Shown in pieces: positions 1-7,429 of a stretch of 64,000 nt of DNA. The notes beneath the pieces are model-generated. The model worked only from the letters and a program-made list of their open reading frames with translations, was not told the DNA's origin and searched no databases. The DNA comes from Anaerolinea thermophila (GTDB lineage Bacteria; Chloroflexota; Anaerolineae; Anaerolineales; Anaerolineaceae). Both the position numbers and the translations under genes were made by a program. Position 1 is the first letter of the stretch. The number at the start of each line of letters is the position of its first letter. The DNA lies in contig NZ_DYHZ01000002.1 in the NCBI RefSeq assembly GCF_020723905.1, forward strand, positions 248,001-312,000, given 5' to 3'.

Positions 1-353
1 AAGTTGCGGCGCTTTCCACAGTGTTGATGGGCGTACCGCTTACCCCGCAGGAAGTGGATCGTACCGGTATCCGCGGCATCACGCCGCAGATGATTGCCGA
101 AGCCCGCGCTGCAGGGGAGCGCTGGAAACTGGTGTGCACCGCCCGCCGCGATGGCGACCGCGTGGTCGGGAAGGTTGCTCCCCAGCGCGTTTCTCCTGAC
201 TCACCTCTGTACAGTATCAGCGGCTCGAGTTCGTTTGTGCAATTCGAGATGGATGTTCTACCCGGATTGGGCATTGTGGAGAGTGATCCCGGACCCGAGA
301 CTACCGCGTATGGCTTGCTGGCGGATTTCATCAATGCCCTGCGGGGAGCCTGA
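1..353 (+). CDS. hom: Homoserine dehydrogenase, C-terminal part (5' truncated by window)
   Basis: The reading frame is open from base 3 and runs to a TGA at 351-353, so the gene starts before the window. The visible ~116 residues match the end of homoserine dehydrogenase: a VPLTPQEVDRTGI segment followed by a domain with LVCTARR, SPLYSISGSSSFVQF and a terminal TTAYGLLADFINAL helix. The family reduces aspartate semialdehyde to homoserine with NAD(P)H, at the branch point to threonine and methionine. There is no sign of a C-terminal ACT domain: the protein ends soon after the catalytic C-terminal region, so feedback control by ACT binding is not expected. Only the tail is visible, so catalytic residues cannot be checked. 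The next gene starts 6 bases downstream, which suggests co-transcription. Confidence 0.85.
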   Translation, partial: VAALSTVLMGVPLTPQEVDRTGIRGITPQMIAEARAAGERWKLVCTARRDGDRVVGKVAPQRVSPDSPLYSISGSSSFVQFEMDVLPGLGIVESDPGPETTAYGLLADFINALRGA

Positions 354-359
354 TCGACA

Positions 360-932
360 ATGAGCGAAGCCTATGGGTTCGGATGGGCGCAGGCGGAGAC
401 GCCCCGACTGGCTTGGGAAGGGGCTTTGAAGCAAGCCTTTGCCCGCTCCGCCTGGCTTCAGTCCGTGCACTGGCTGGGAACCCCCGCCCCTGAGGGTCTG
501 GAGGCAGTTCCGCACTTCACCTGGGGCGGGGAACTGCAACAGGCGCATCTTGCCCTGCATGCCGTTCTGCGTTCTCTACGTGAGGGGGAGGTGGATTTCT
601 GTCTTTTGATGGAATTGACTTCCGGGGGAATGGTGGCGATGGCGCTGGGATCCCCTCAGGCGGTGGGACGCTGGAATTTGCCCCCTCATGCCCGCCTGAC
701 CCCCCTGGGCGGTGGCTTACCTGAGGTTGTAGAAAAGATTGCCCGCCAGCGGGCGCAGGCGGTTCTGGGAGAGGAGGCCTCTGCAGGTGAGGGGGTCTTC
801 CTTTCTCCTGAAGAAGGATTGCTCCGGGGTGTATGGCGCGGTCTGGAGCAGGCCCGCCAGTTGTCTCAGCCGGTTATTTTGCTCTCCCGGGATACCTGGA
901 GCGGACTGGCAACCCTGATAGAGGTGGTGTAA
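360..932 (+). CDS. Uncharacterised 190-aa protein, possibly thiolase-fold-like
   Basis: This is an ATG start 6 bases after hom. I do not recognise the family with confidence. Residues ~60-115 (helix LALHAVLRSLREGEVDFCLL, then GGMVAMALGSPQAVGRWNLPP) are reminiscent of the thiolase core, where a helix, an AGG-type strand and an 'ALLLMS...A...GL.P.ARI' strand follow one another. The nucleophilic Cys and catalytic His/Cys motifs of true thiolases are absent, so if related it is a degenerate, non-catalytic relative. No signal peptide or membrane segment is seen; the protein is probably cytoplasmic. Its tight linkage to hom and to the following membrane protein (1 base gap) suggests one transcript. 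The function is unknown. Confidence 0.6.
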   Translation: MSEAYGFGWAQAETPRLAWEGALKQAFARSAWLQSVHWLGTPAPEGLEAVPHFTWGGELQQAHLALHAVLRSLREGEVDFCLLMELTSGGMVAMALGSPQAVGRWNLPPHARLTPLGGGLPEVVEKIARQRAQAVLGEEASAGEGVFLSPEEGLLRGVWRGLEQARQLSQPVILLSRDTWSGLATLIEVV

Positions 933-933
933 G

Positions 934-1320
934 GTGAGCGCAAAATTTTCAGGAAACGTTCTCTTAGCGGCATTTGGAGCACTGGTTGTGCTTCATCTTC
1001 TCATCTTGCTGGGGGTCGTACCAGCCGGTATTGTCTGGGGTGGACAAATTGGCACCTCCACAGAAAGATTGTTCACGCTGGAAATCATTGCTCTGGTTCT
1101 CACCCTTCTCTTTATGGGCATTGTGGCGGTCAAGATGGAATACGTCCGGGCAGGCGGTTTCAGGAAGGCGGCAAATGTGGGGGTCTGGGTGATTTTTGCC
1201 TACCTTGTGCTGAACACCGTGGGAAATCTTGCCTCGGGTGTTTCCTTTGAAAACCTGATTTTTGCTCCGGTGACTGTGTTTCTGGCAGTCTGTGCATGGC
1301 GATTAGCCATTGAAAAATAA
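934..1320 (+). CDS. Small four-helix membrane protein of unknown function
   Basis: A GTG start lies one base after the previous stop codon, arguing for translational coupling. The 128-residue product is almost entirely hydrophobic, with four predicted transmembrane segments at about residues 8-30, 46-67, 78-98 and 105-124. The loops are short and the only clearly charged stretch is VKMEYVRAGGFRKA between helices 2 and 3. I recognise no catalytic or transport motif. The composition resembles small inner-membrane proteins of the DUF type that are common in Chloroflexota. It is the last gene of the hom cluster: the next gene has its own promoter-like sequence. Confidence 0.7.
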   Translation: MSAKFSGNVLLAAFGALVVLHLLILLGVVPAGIVWGGQIGTSTERLFTLEIIALVLTLLFMGIVAVKMEYVRAGGFRKAANVGVWVIFAYLVLNTVGNLASGVSFENLIFAPVTVFLAVCAWRLAIEK

Positions 1321-1406
1321 AGCAGGTTCTGCAGTGGTACATTTTGGTTCGAATGCCATGACCCAACAGGGCTGTGCTTTCGTTTTGCGCTGTGCGAAAA
1401 ATGTGA

Positions 1407-1412
1407 GAGAAT
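1407..1412 (+). promoter_or_regulatory. Putative -10 element giving a leaderless TPR mRNA
   Basis: GAGAAT at 1407-1412 matches four of six bases of TATAAT. The ATG of the TPR gene is 7 bases after it (1419), where transcription would be expected to begin. No Shine-Dalgarno sequence precedes the ATG. The same arrangement recurs at other genes in this window. Confidence 0.4.
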
Positions 1413-1418
1413 ACCTGT

Positions 1419-3344
1419 ATGGACGCACATGCGCGGGAAATGTTGCATGCCCTGTTAATAGGCACCCTTGCCTCCTCTGATCAGCAGGCGCTGGCAGATC
1501 AACTCTCCCTGCCGTGGGAAGAACCTGCCGGGAAAATGCGCTGGCTCCTTGTTGCCGCACTGGTGCGCCAGTTGCTCGATTCTCAACCTCCTGCTACCCT
1601 GTGTGAAGATGTTGCCCGGCTGGAGGATGCCGCCGAGAGCCTGGAAACCAGCGATCCATCTCTGGCGGGTGCCCTGTGGATGAGCGTGGGCTTGCTCTTC
1701 CAGGCTTGCGCTGCTTTTGACCCCGCCCGCACCGCTCTGGAACGCGCTCTGGATCTGGCTCCTTCGGCAGAGGCGCGCTTTCTGCTGGGCAATCTCCTGC
1801 GCGAACTGGGACTGTTTGAGGATGCCCATCTGTTGCTGGAGCAGGCTCTTGCTGAAGATCGTCAAACCGGAACTCCCCGTGCGGTAGTTCGCGACCTGGA
1901 CGGGCTGGCACTGCTGGCGCTGGAGCGCGGCAGACGGGAAGACGCCCTGTCGTGGTCTCAGCAAGCCCTGTCTGCGGCGCAGGACGTTTTGCCCGAAGAG
2001 GATGCCCTGCTGGCAGCCGTGTGGCTGAATCATGGCACGGCGCTTCGCGAGATGGAGCGCCTTGCCGATGCCGAACAGGCTCACCGTCGAGCGCTGGCGC
2101 TGGATGAGCGCTGGCGCGGCATGGAGCATCCTGCCACTGCCCGCGATGCTGTTGAACTTTCTGGCACGCTTTTACAACTGGGACAGATTCACGAAGCCCG
2201 CGACCTTGTCGAGCGCGCTTTACAGATAGACCGCGCCTGCTTTGGCGAGCGTCACCCGGCGGTAGGACGTGACCTTGCCCACCTGGGAGAGGTCTTCCGC
2301 GCCCGCAATGCACTCATCGAGGCGCATCAGGCAACCCGACAGGCACTGGAGATTTTTGTCGATGCCTTTGGGAAGCATCATCCGCTGGTGGGGGCAATGT
2401 GGAACAACCTGGGGCACATTCTGCACCGCATGAACCGCCTGGATGATGCCCTGAACGCCTTTCAGCAAGCCATGACCAATCTGCAAAAGAACTTCGGCGC
2501 CAGCGATGTGCGTGTGGGGATGGTCTATGGCAATATGGGCGCGATTATGCAAATGCAGGGGAAATGGATGGCGGCGCGCCTTTCTCTGGATCACGCCGTG
2601 CGGGTGGTGGAGCAAGCCCTTGGGCATGAGCATCCCACGGTGGCGGTGCTGGTGCATAATCTGGGTGAAGTGCTCCGCCAGAGTGGTGACCTGGACGGCG
2701 CCCGCATGGCAGTGGAGCGCGCTTTGACCATTGACCGCAAGACGCTGGGAGAGAATCACCCCAACATTGCCCTGCGCTATGCCAGCCTTGCCCGCATTGA
2801 TTCTGCCCGCGGCGATTTGCCGCAAGCCGAAGCCATGCTCCGCCGGGCGCTGGAAATTGAACGCAATGCCCTTCCCTCACCGGATGCCCGTCTTGCCAGC
2901 CGACTGAACAGCCTGGGGCTGGTGCTGTATCAGCAGGGCAAACTGGAAGAAGCCCGTCAGACCCTCGAAGAAGCCCTCTATCTCGCCGCCATGACCATGC
3001 AGGATCAGCCCACTGAACTGGCAAACGTGCAGACCAATCTGGGTATTGTCCTGCAAGCGCTGGGTGAAACGCACAGGGCGCTGGAAGCCTATCATCAAGC
3101 CGTGCGCATTGAAGAGCAGGGCTGGGGTCCTGACCATGCCCGGGTGGGTTCGCGGTTGGCGGTGGTGGCGGCACGATACCGCGCCATGGGCGAAATGGAA
3201 CGCGCCCGCTCTGCTTATCTGCGCGCGCTGTCCATCCTTCAGCAGTTCCTTCCGCCGCATCATCCCCGCATTCAGTCCATTCGCAACGAACTCGCTGACC
3301 TTTCCAGCGGGTCGAATCCCGAATCGGGTGTAAAGTTAAGTTAA
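1419..3344 (+). CDS. Kinesin-light-chain-type tetratricopeptide repeat protein
   Basis: The 641-residue protein is built of tandem ~42-residue TPR units of the kinesin-light-chain subtype, recognisable by repeated pairs such as HPAVGRDLAHLGEV, HPLVGAMWNNLGHI, HPTVAVLVHNLGEV and HPNIALRYASLARI. About ten units cover residues ~90-630. The N-terminal ~80 residues are helical but not clearly repeated. There is no signal peptide, so it is a cytoplasmic scaffold by inference. No enzymatic domain (kinase, NB-ARC, CHAT) is fused, although in this phylum such repeats often accompany one. The stop codon overlaps the start of the helicase gene (TAATG), so the two are probably co-translated. The start was chosen because the first ATG sits 7 bases behind a -10-like hexamer. 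Confidence 0.9.
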   Translation: MDAHAREMLHALLIGTLASSDQQALADQLSLPWEEPAGKMRWLLVAALVRQLLDSQPPATLCEDVARLEDAAESLETSDPSLAGALWMSVGLLFQACAAFDPARTALERALDLAPSAEARFLLGNLLRELGLFEDAHLLLEQALAEDRQTGTPRAVVRDLDGLALLALERGRREDALSWSQQALSAAQDVLPEEDALLAAVWLNHGTALREMERLADAEQAHRRALALDERWRGMEHPATARDAVELSGTLLQLGQIHEARDLVERALQIDRACFGERHPAVGRDLAHLGEVFRARNALIEAHQATRQALEIFVDAFGKHHPLVGAMWNNLGHILHRMNRLDDALNAFQQAMTNLQKNFGASDVRVGMVYGNMGAIMQMQGKWMAARLSLDHAVRVVEQALGHEHPTVAVLVHNLGEVLRQSGDLDGARMAVERALTIDRKTLGENHPNIALRYASLARIDSARGDLPQAEAMLRRALEIERNALPSPDARLASRLNSLGLVLYQQGKLEEARQTLEEALYLAAMTMQDQPTELANVQTNLGIVLQALGETHRALEAYHQAVRIEEQGWGPDHARVGSRLAVVAARYRAMGEMERARSAYLRALSILQQFLPPHHPRIQSIRNELADLSSGSNPESGVKLS

Positions 3345-6160
3345 TGGAGAATCTGGACTTCTTTACCCAAAACGGTTGGGAGATTCATCATCGTCTGGAA
3401 GTGCCGGGGCGGGAAGCACAGCGCCTGCCTTTCGATGACCTGGAATTTGCCCCCACTGTGCTGACTTTTCTGCGCCGTGCCTATCCTCAGGGGATTTTTC
3501 AGCATCAAAAAGTCGCCCTGAATGCCTATCTGAAGGGCGAATCGGTGTGCCTGACCACGGGGACTGCCTCGGGCAAGAGCCTGGTGTTTCAGAGCGCCGC
3601 GCTGGACTGTCTGACCCGCGACTCGGCGGCGTGTGTGATGGCAATCTACCCGATGAAGGCGCTGGGCACCGAGCAGAAAGACCGCTGGGAGCAAGCCTTT
3701 CAACTGGCGGGGATGGATGTCTCCGTGGGGCGCATTGATGGGAATGTTGCCCCCGCTCTCCGGCTGGGCATCCTGGAAAAATCTCGCTTGCTCATCTTCA
3801 CCCCCGATATTCTCCATGCGTGGTTACTCTCCAATCTCAACCAGCCAGCAGTTATCCGTTTTCTGCGGCGTGTCCGCCTGATGGTGGTGGATGAGGTGCA
3901 TACCTACTCGGGGGTGTTTGGCTCGAACAGTGCGTTCCTGTTCCGTCGTCTGCGCCACCTGATGGGCTTGCTGGATGCTCATCCACGCTTTATTGCTGCT
4001 TCGGCGACCATCGCACGCCCTCAGGAACATCTCCAGGCGTTGTTTGGCGTGCCGTTTCAGGTGGTGGGTCCTGAACTGGATACCTCGCCGCGCTTTCCTC
4101 TGGAAGTGCTGTTTACCCGTCCGCCCATGATGCGCTCCCTGGATCCTGTGGTGAGCCTTCTTCATCATCTGGCACAGGAAACCGATTCCCGCTTCATTGC
4201 TTTTGTCAACAGCCGGAAACAGGTGGAATTGATTTCCTCCCTGCTTTCCCGCATGCACCGTGAGGAAAACAAGCCAGCCAGAGAAAGCAAGGAAAAAGCC
4301 AGAGAAGAAGTGGAAGAGGAGGATGATGAAAGCGTCAGCGCAGCGCGGGCGGTGCTGGAACAGTTGCAGGTGTTGCCTTACCGCGCGGGGTATGAAGAGC
4401 ACGACCGCGCTTTCATTCAGGAACGCCTGTCTTCTGGAAACCTTAAAGGAGTAATCAGTACCAGTGCGCTGGAACTGGGGCTGGACATTCCCCATCTGGA
4501 TTTGTGCGTCCTGATTGGCGTCCCTGACTCGGCAACCAGTTTACAACAGCGGATTGGGCGCATCGGGCGCCACAAACCTGGCACGGTCATTCTGGTGCAC
4601 GGCGGGGATGTGGTGGATCATCTGGTATTTGCCGATCCGCCCTCGCTGTTTCACCGTCCTTTTGCCGAAAGCACCCTGTATCTGGAAAATCCCTACATGC
4701 AGTACATTCACGCGCTGTGTCTGGCGCGTCCCGGCGGTGAGCATACCCAGGTGCTGATGGCGACCCACCGCACCTCCGATACCTTCAACAGCGTGATTGA
4801 ATGGCCCCCCGGCTTCATGGAACTGTGCCGCGCAGAATATACCGGCAATACCCCCCGCGAACTGCTCAGCATGAAGAACGAAGCCAGAGACCGTCCCAAT
4901 TACGTCTTCCCATTGCGGGAAGTGGGCAGTCAATTTAAAGTGGAGCGCGCTCAGGGTCCCACTTCAGCCTCGCTGGGCTCGCTCTCTTTCAGCCAGTTGA
5001 TGCGCGAAGCCTATCCGGGTGCGGTGTACTATTACGCTTCGGTGCCATACCGCGTGGTGCGTGTCAACATCAAACAGCACACTGTACAGGTGCGCCGCGA
5101 AAAGCACTACACCACCCGGCCCGGACGCCTGCCCGAAACGCTCTTTCCCCGTCTCACGGCGGAAGGGGTTTTGCAGGTTCAACAGCGCGGTGGGTTGATT
5201 GCCCTTGAAACCCAGACGATGGTGCGCGAGTCCATTAATGGACTGTACGAACAGCGCGGCGGCAAAGAGACCTTTTACTCCTATCCCCTGCCGCGCGAGT
5301 TGGGGTTCAGCCACGATCAGCCCTTCTTCAGCCACAATTACTTTACCAGCGGGGTGTTGCTTACCCATCCCCTGCTCCAGCAGGAAGGCGTGAATCATCA
5401 GGCTCTGGCGGGCTGGCTTTATGAAGCCTTCTTTGTGATTTTGCCGATGGAGCGCCAGGAAATCGGCTTTAGCGCCGACACGTTCCGCCATGCTTTGAAG
5501 CCCTTCATTCAACCGGGGCAGCCTTTCCTGGCGGTATATGATCAGGTGTACGGCAGTTTACGCCTTTCCTCGCGCCTGCTTGCTCCGGAAGTGCTCCCGC
5601 GGGTCCTGCTGGAAGCCTGCCTGTTGACGGCAGAAGACGCCCTCCCTGAGGACTTGCTTGCCACCCGCAAGGTGCTGGCGCATATCACTGCTGAAGCATG
5701 GCTTACCCCTCTGCAATGGCTCCGTCTGATTCGACGGGAGACACCAACCCCTGCCGGTAAAGAGCGCATCATTTTGCCGGGGAGCAAAGGCCTGCTCATG
5801 CGCACCCATGAGGAATTTCTGGTTCAGCGTCTGGTGACCTTTGGGGGGAATTTATGTTACGAAGGCGTACCGGCATCCATGGCGGCGAGCGCCGCTTCGA
5901 GCATGCCGCAGGTGATTGACGTGGCGGAAATTCCCGGGGAATCGCAGATTGGCTGGTACGATCCGGTCACTCAGACGATTGAACCCGCCCCGGTGGAGAT
6001 GGTGGAACTGTCGGCAGAAGAAGGGATGTTGTTGCCCCCGCCCGATGTTTCTCTACTGCTTCAGCGTCTATCGGTAGGGCAGACTGCCCCACCGCCCGAT
6101 TCATCCTTGCTGACCGGCGTGGATTCCCTGCGGGATTACCTCTTCTCTCTCTCTGGATAA
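3344..6160 (+). CDS. Superfamily 2 DEAD/DEAH helicase, MrfA/YprA-like
   Basis: This 938-residue ATP-dependent helicase has motif I TGTASGKS at ~residue 72, motif II DEVH at ~183, motif III SATIA at ~222 and the arginine finger motif RIGRIGRH at ~404, followed by a long C-terminal region. The order and the STSALELGLDIPHLDLCVL segment place it with the YprA/MrfA and Lhr-like group. MrfA of Bacillus is a DNA-repair helicase whose C-terminal DUF1998 module carries four cysteines. Here the corresponding region (YDQVYGSLRLSSRLL) lacks the Cys cluster, so metal binding appears lost. A strongly acidic/basic insertion (residues ~305-335) interrupts the second RecA lobe. The gene overlaps the TPR gene by one base. 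Confidence 0.85.
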   Translation: MENLDFFTQNGWEIHHRLEVPGREAQRLPFDDLEFAPTVLTFLRRAYPQGIFQHQKVALNAYLKGESVCLTTGTASGKSLVFQSAALDCLTRDSAACVMAIYPMKALGTEQKDRWEQAFQLAGMDVSVGRIDGNVAPALRLGILEKSRLLIFTPDILHAWLLSNLNQPAVIRFLRRVRLMVVDEVHTYSGVFGSNSAFLFRRLRHLMGLLDAHPRFIAASATIARPQEHLQALFGVPFQVVGPELDTSPRFPLEVLFTRPPMMRSLDPVVSLLHHLAQETDSRFIAFVNSRKQVELISSLLSRMHREENKPARESKEKAREEVEEEDDESVSAARAVLEQLQVLPYRAGYEEHDRAFIQERLSSGNLKGVISTSALELGLDIPHLDLCVLIGVPDSATSLQQRIGRIGRHKPGTVILVHGGDVVDHLVFADPPSLFHRPFAESTLYLENPYMQYIHALCLARPGGEHTQVLMATHRTSDTFNSVIEWPPGFMELCRAEYTGNTPRELLSMKNEARDRPNYVFPLREVGSQFKVERAQGPTSASLGSLSFSQLMREAYPGAVYYYASVPYRVVRVNIKQHTVQVRREKHYTTRPGRLPETLFPRLTAEGVLQVQQRGGLIALETQTMVRESINGLYEQRGGKETFYSYPLPRELGFSHDQPFFSHNYFTSGVLLTHPLLQQEGVNHQALAGWLYEAFFVILPMERQEIGFSADTFRHALKPFIQPGQPFLAVYDQVYGSLRLSSRLLAPEVLPRVLLEACLLTAEDALPEDLLATRKVLAHITAEAWLTPLQWLRLIRRETPTPAGKERIILPGSKGLLMRTHEEFLVQRLVTFGGNLCYEGVPASMAASAASSMPQVIDVAEIPGESQIGWYDPVTQTIEPAPVEMVELSAEEGMLLPPPDVSLLLQRLSVGQTAPPPDSSLLTGVDSLRDYLFSLSG

Positions 6161-6217
6161 GGGTCGAGGGTGTTCCCTCGGGTTTGCTGAGCCAAACAAT
6201 CTGCCGGGAGGTGTGCG

Positions 6218-7429
6218 GTGCGAGCACGCTTTCTTTTCGTGATCCTGTCTTTGGGAATTGTGTTGGGCATGGGCGATCTCCCTGTGCGGGCAGAGCCATC
6301 TGCGTCGCTGATCTTACGCGCCGCTCCCCAGGCGCGCTTCCCCCAGCGGGGAAGTGTCCCGTCCTTCACCTTTCGGGTGGAAAATCCGTCCTCCGCCAGT
6401 GTGACCTTTCGCAATCCCTCTGTGCTGTTGCCTGAGGGAATGACCCTGGTGGGGTCTGGCGGATTTTTATCGGGGAGTCCTCAGTCCAGTCAGGAAAACG
6501 GGCGCACGCGCCTGCTCTGGCTTATGACCCGCACCCTCAACCCGGGCGCGTCTGTCAGTGCCACCCTGTGGTTGCAGGTGGATGCAAATCATCGCGGGGG
6601 AATTTACAGTAGCGAGTGGCGTGTAGAGGAACAGACTTCTTCCGGTTTCCTGCCGGTGGTGCTGGAAGAAGCCGCGCCTGTGATTTTCAACGATGCCAGT
6701 CTGCCGGTGGAGTGGCAGGTCAGCGCGGCGTATGCCCCTGTGGGAACCGAACCGCCCTCGTTGCCGCTTTTGCCATCCGAAGACAGTGTGCCGGTACAGG
6801 TACGGGTGCAGTGTCCTGAGGGCAGGCAGTGTCTGGGGGTGGATTTGCTCCAGGGCGGGCAGACGTTTCCACTGACTCCCCTGGGAGAGAATAGATTTGA
6901 GGGCATCCTTTCTCCCATCCATTTGCGTTCCCCTTATACCTGGGCGTACAACTGCGTGCAGGCAGATGTGATTCTGGATGGAGGGGAACGTGCCCGCAGG
7001 GTGCTGTTTTGCATGTACCGCCATCAGCCTGCCCTGCAGGTGAGGGATGCTTCCAGCCAGCCGGTGCCGTCTGCGCAGGTGACGCTGTATCGGGTGGCGA
7101 ATCGATACCCCGATGGAGCGCCGGGCTGTGACACCACCGGATGGGCGAATTTACCGCCGGTTGCGGAAGATATCCGTCAGGTGGCGGTGCAGGAAACCTC
7201 TTTGCTCGCGCCGGGATATGCCGAACCGCCCTTTTTCGATCCCGGGATCACCGCGCAGGATGGGACGTTTTCACTGCAGTTGGAGCGGGGGTGTTATTTT
7301 GTGCGCGTGGAAAAAGAGGATTGCGAAGTGTGGTACTCGCCGTTGTATGGCGCGCCGCCCACATGGCAGGACTTACCGGTTACCCTTTCCTGTACGAAAC
7401 GGGTATTTTTGCCTTTCATTCAGCGGTGA
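6218..7429 (+). CDS. Secreted protein with a carboxypeptidase-regulatory-like domain
   Basis: The GTG start is preceded by a good ribosome binding site (GGGAGGTG, 6206-6212). Residues 1-25 form a signal peptide (RFLFVILSLGIVLGMG, then VRAEP), so the protein is exported. Residues ~30-125 look like an immunoglobulin-like or DUF11-type domain on surface proteins (FRVENPSSASVTFRNPS). Residues ~270-390 resemble a regulatory-like beta-sandwich (QPVPSAQVTLYR ... DGTFSLQLERGCYFVRVEK). Several cysteines (CPEGRQC, YNC, CMYR, C.TT) could form disulfides. The last residues, KRVFLPFIQR, resemble a C-terminal tail I associate with exported proteins of Chloroflexota (x-x-LPLV/I-x-R). The substrate and role are unknown. 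The gene converges on, and overlaps by 14 bases, the GGDEF/EAL gene. Confidence 0.75.
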   Translation: MRARFLFVILSLGIVLGMGDLPVRAEPSASLILRAAPQARFPQRGSVPSFTFRVENPSSASVTFRNPSVLLPEGMTLVGSGGFLSGSPQSSQENGRTRLLWLMTRTLNPGASVSATLWLQVDANHRGGIYSSEWRVEEQTSSGFLPVVLEEAAPVIFNDASLPVEWQVSAAYAPVGTEPPSLPLLPSEDSVPVQVRVQCPEGRQCLGVDLLQGGQTFPLTPLGENRFEGILSPIHLRSPYTWAYNCVQADVILDGGERARRVLFCMYRHQPALQVRDASSQPVPSAQVTLYRVANRYPDGAPGCDTTGWANLPPVAEDIRQVAVQETSLLAPGYAEPPFFDPGITAQDGTFSLQLERGCYFVRVEKEDCEVWYSPLYGAPPTWQDLPVTLSCTKRVFLPFIQR

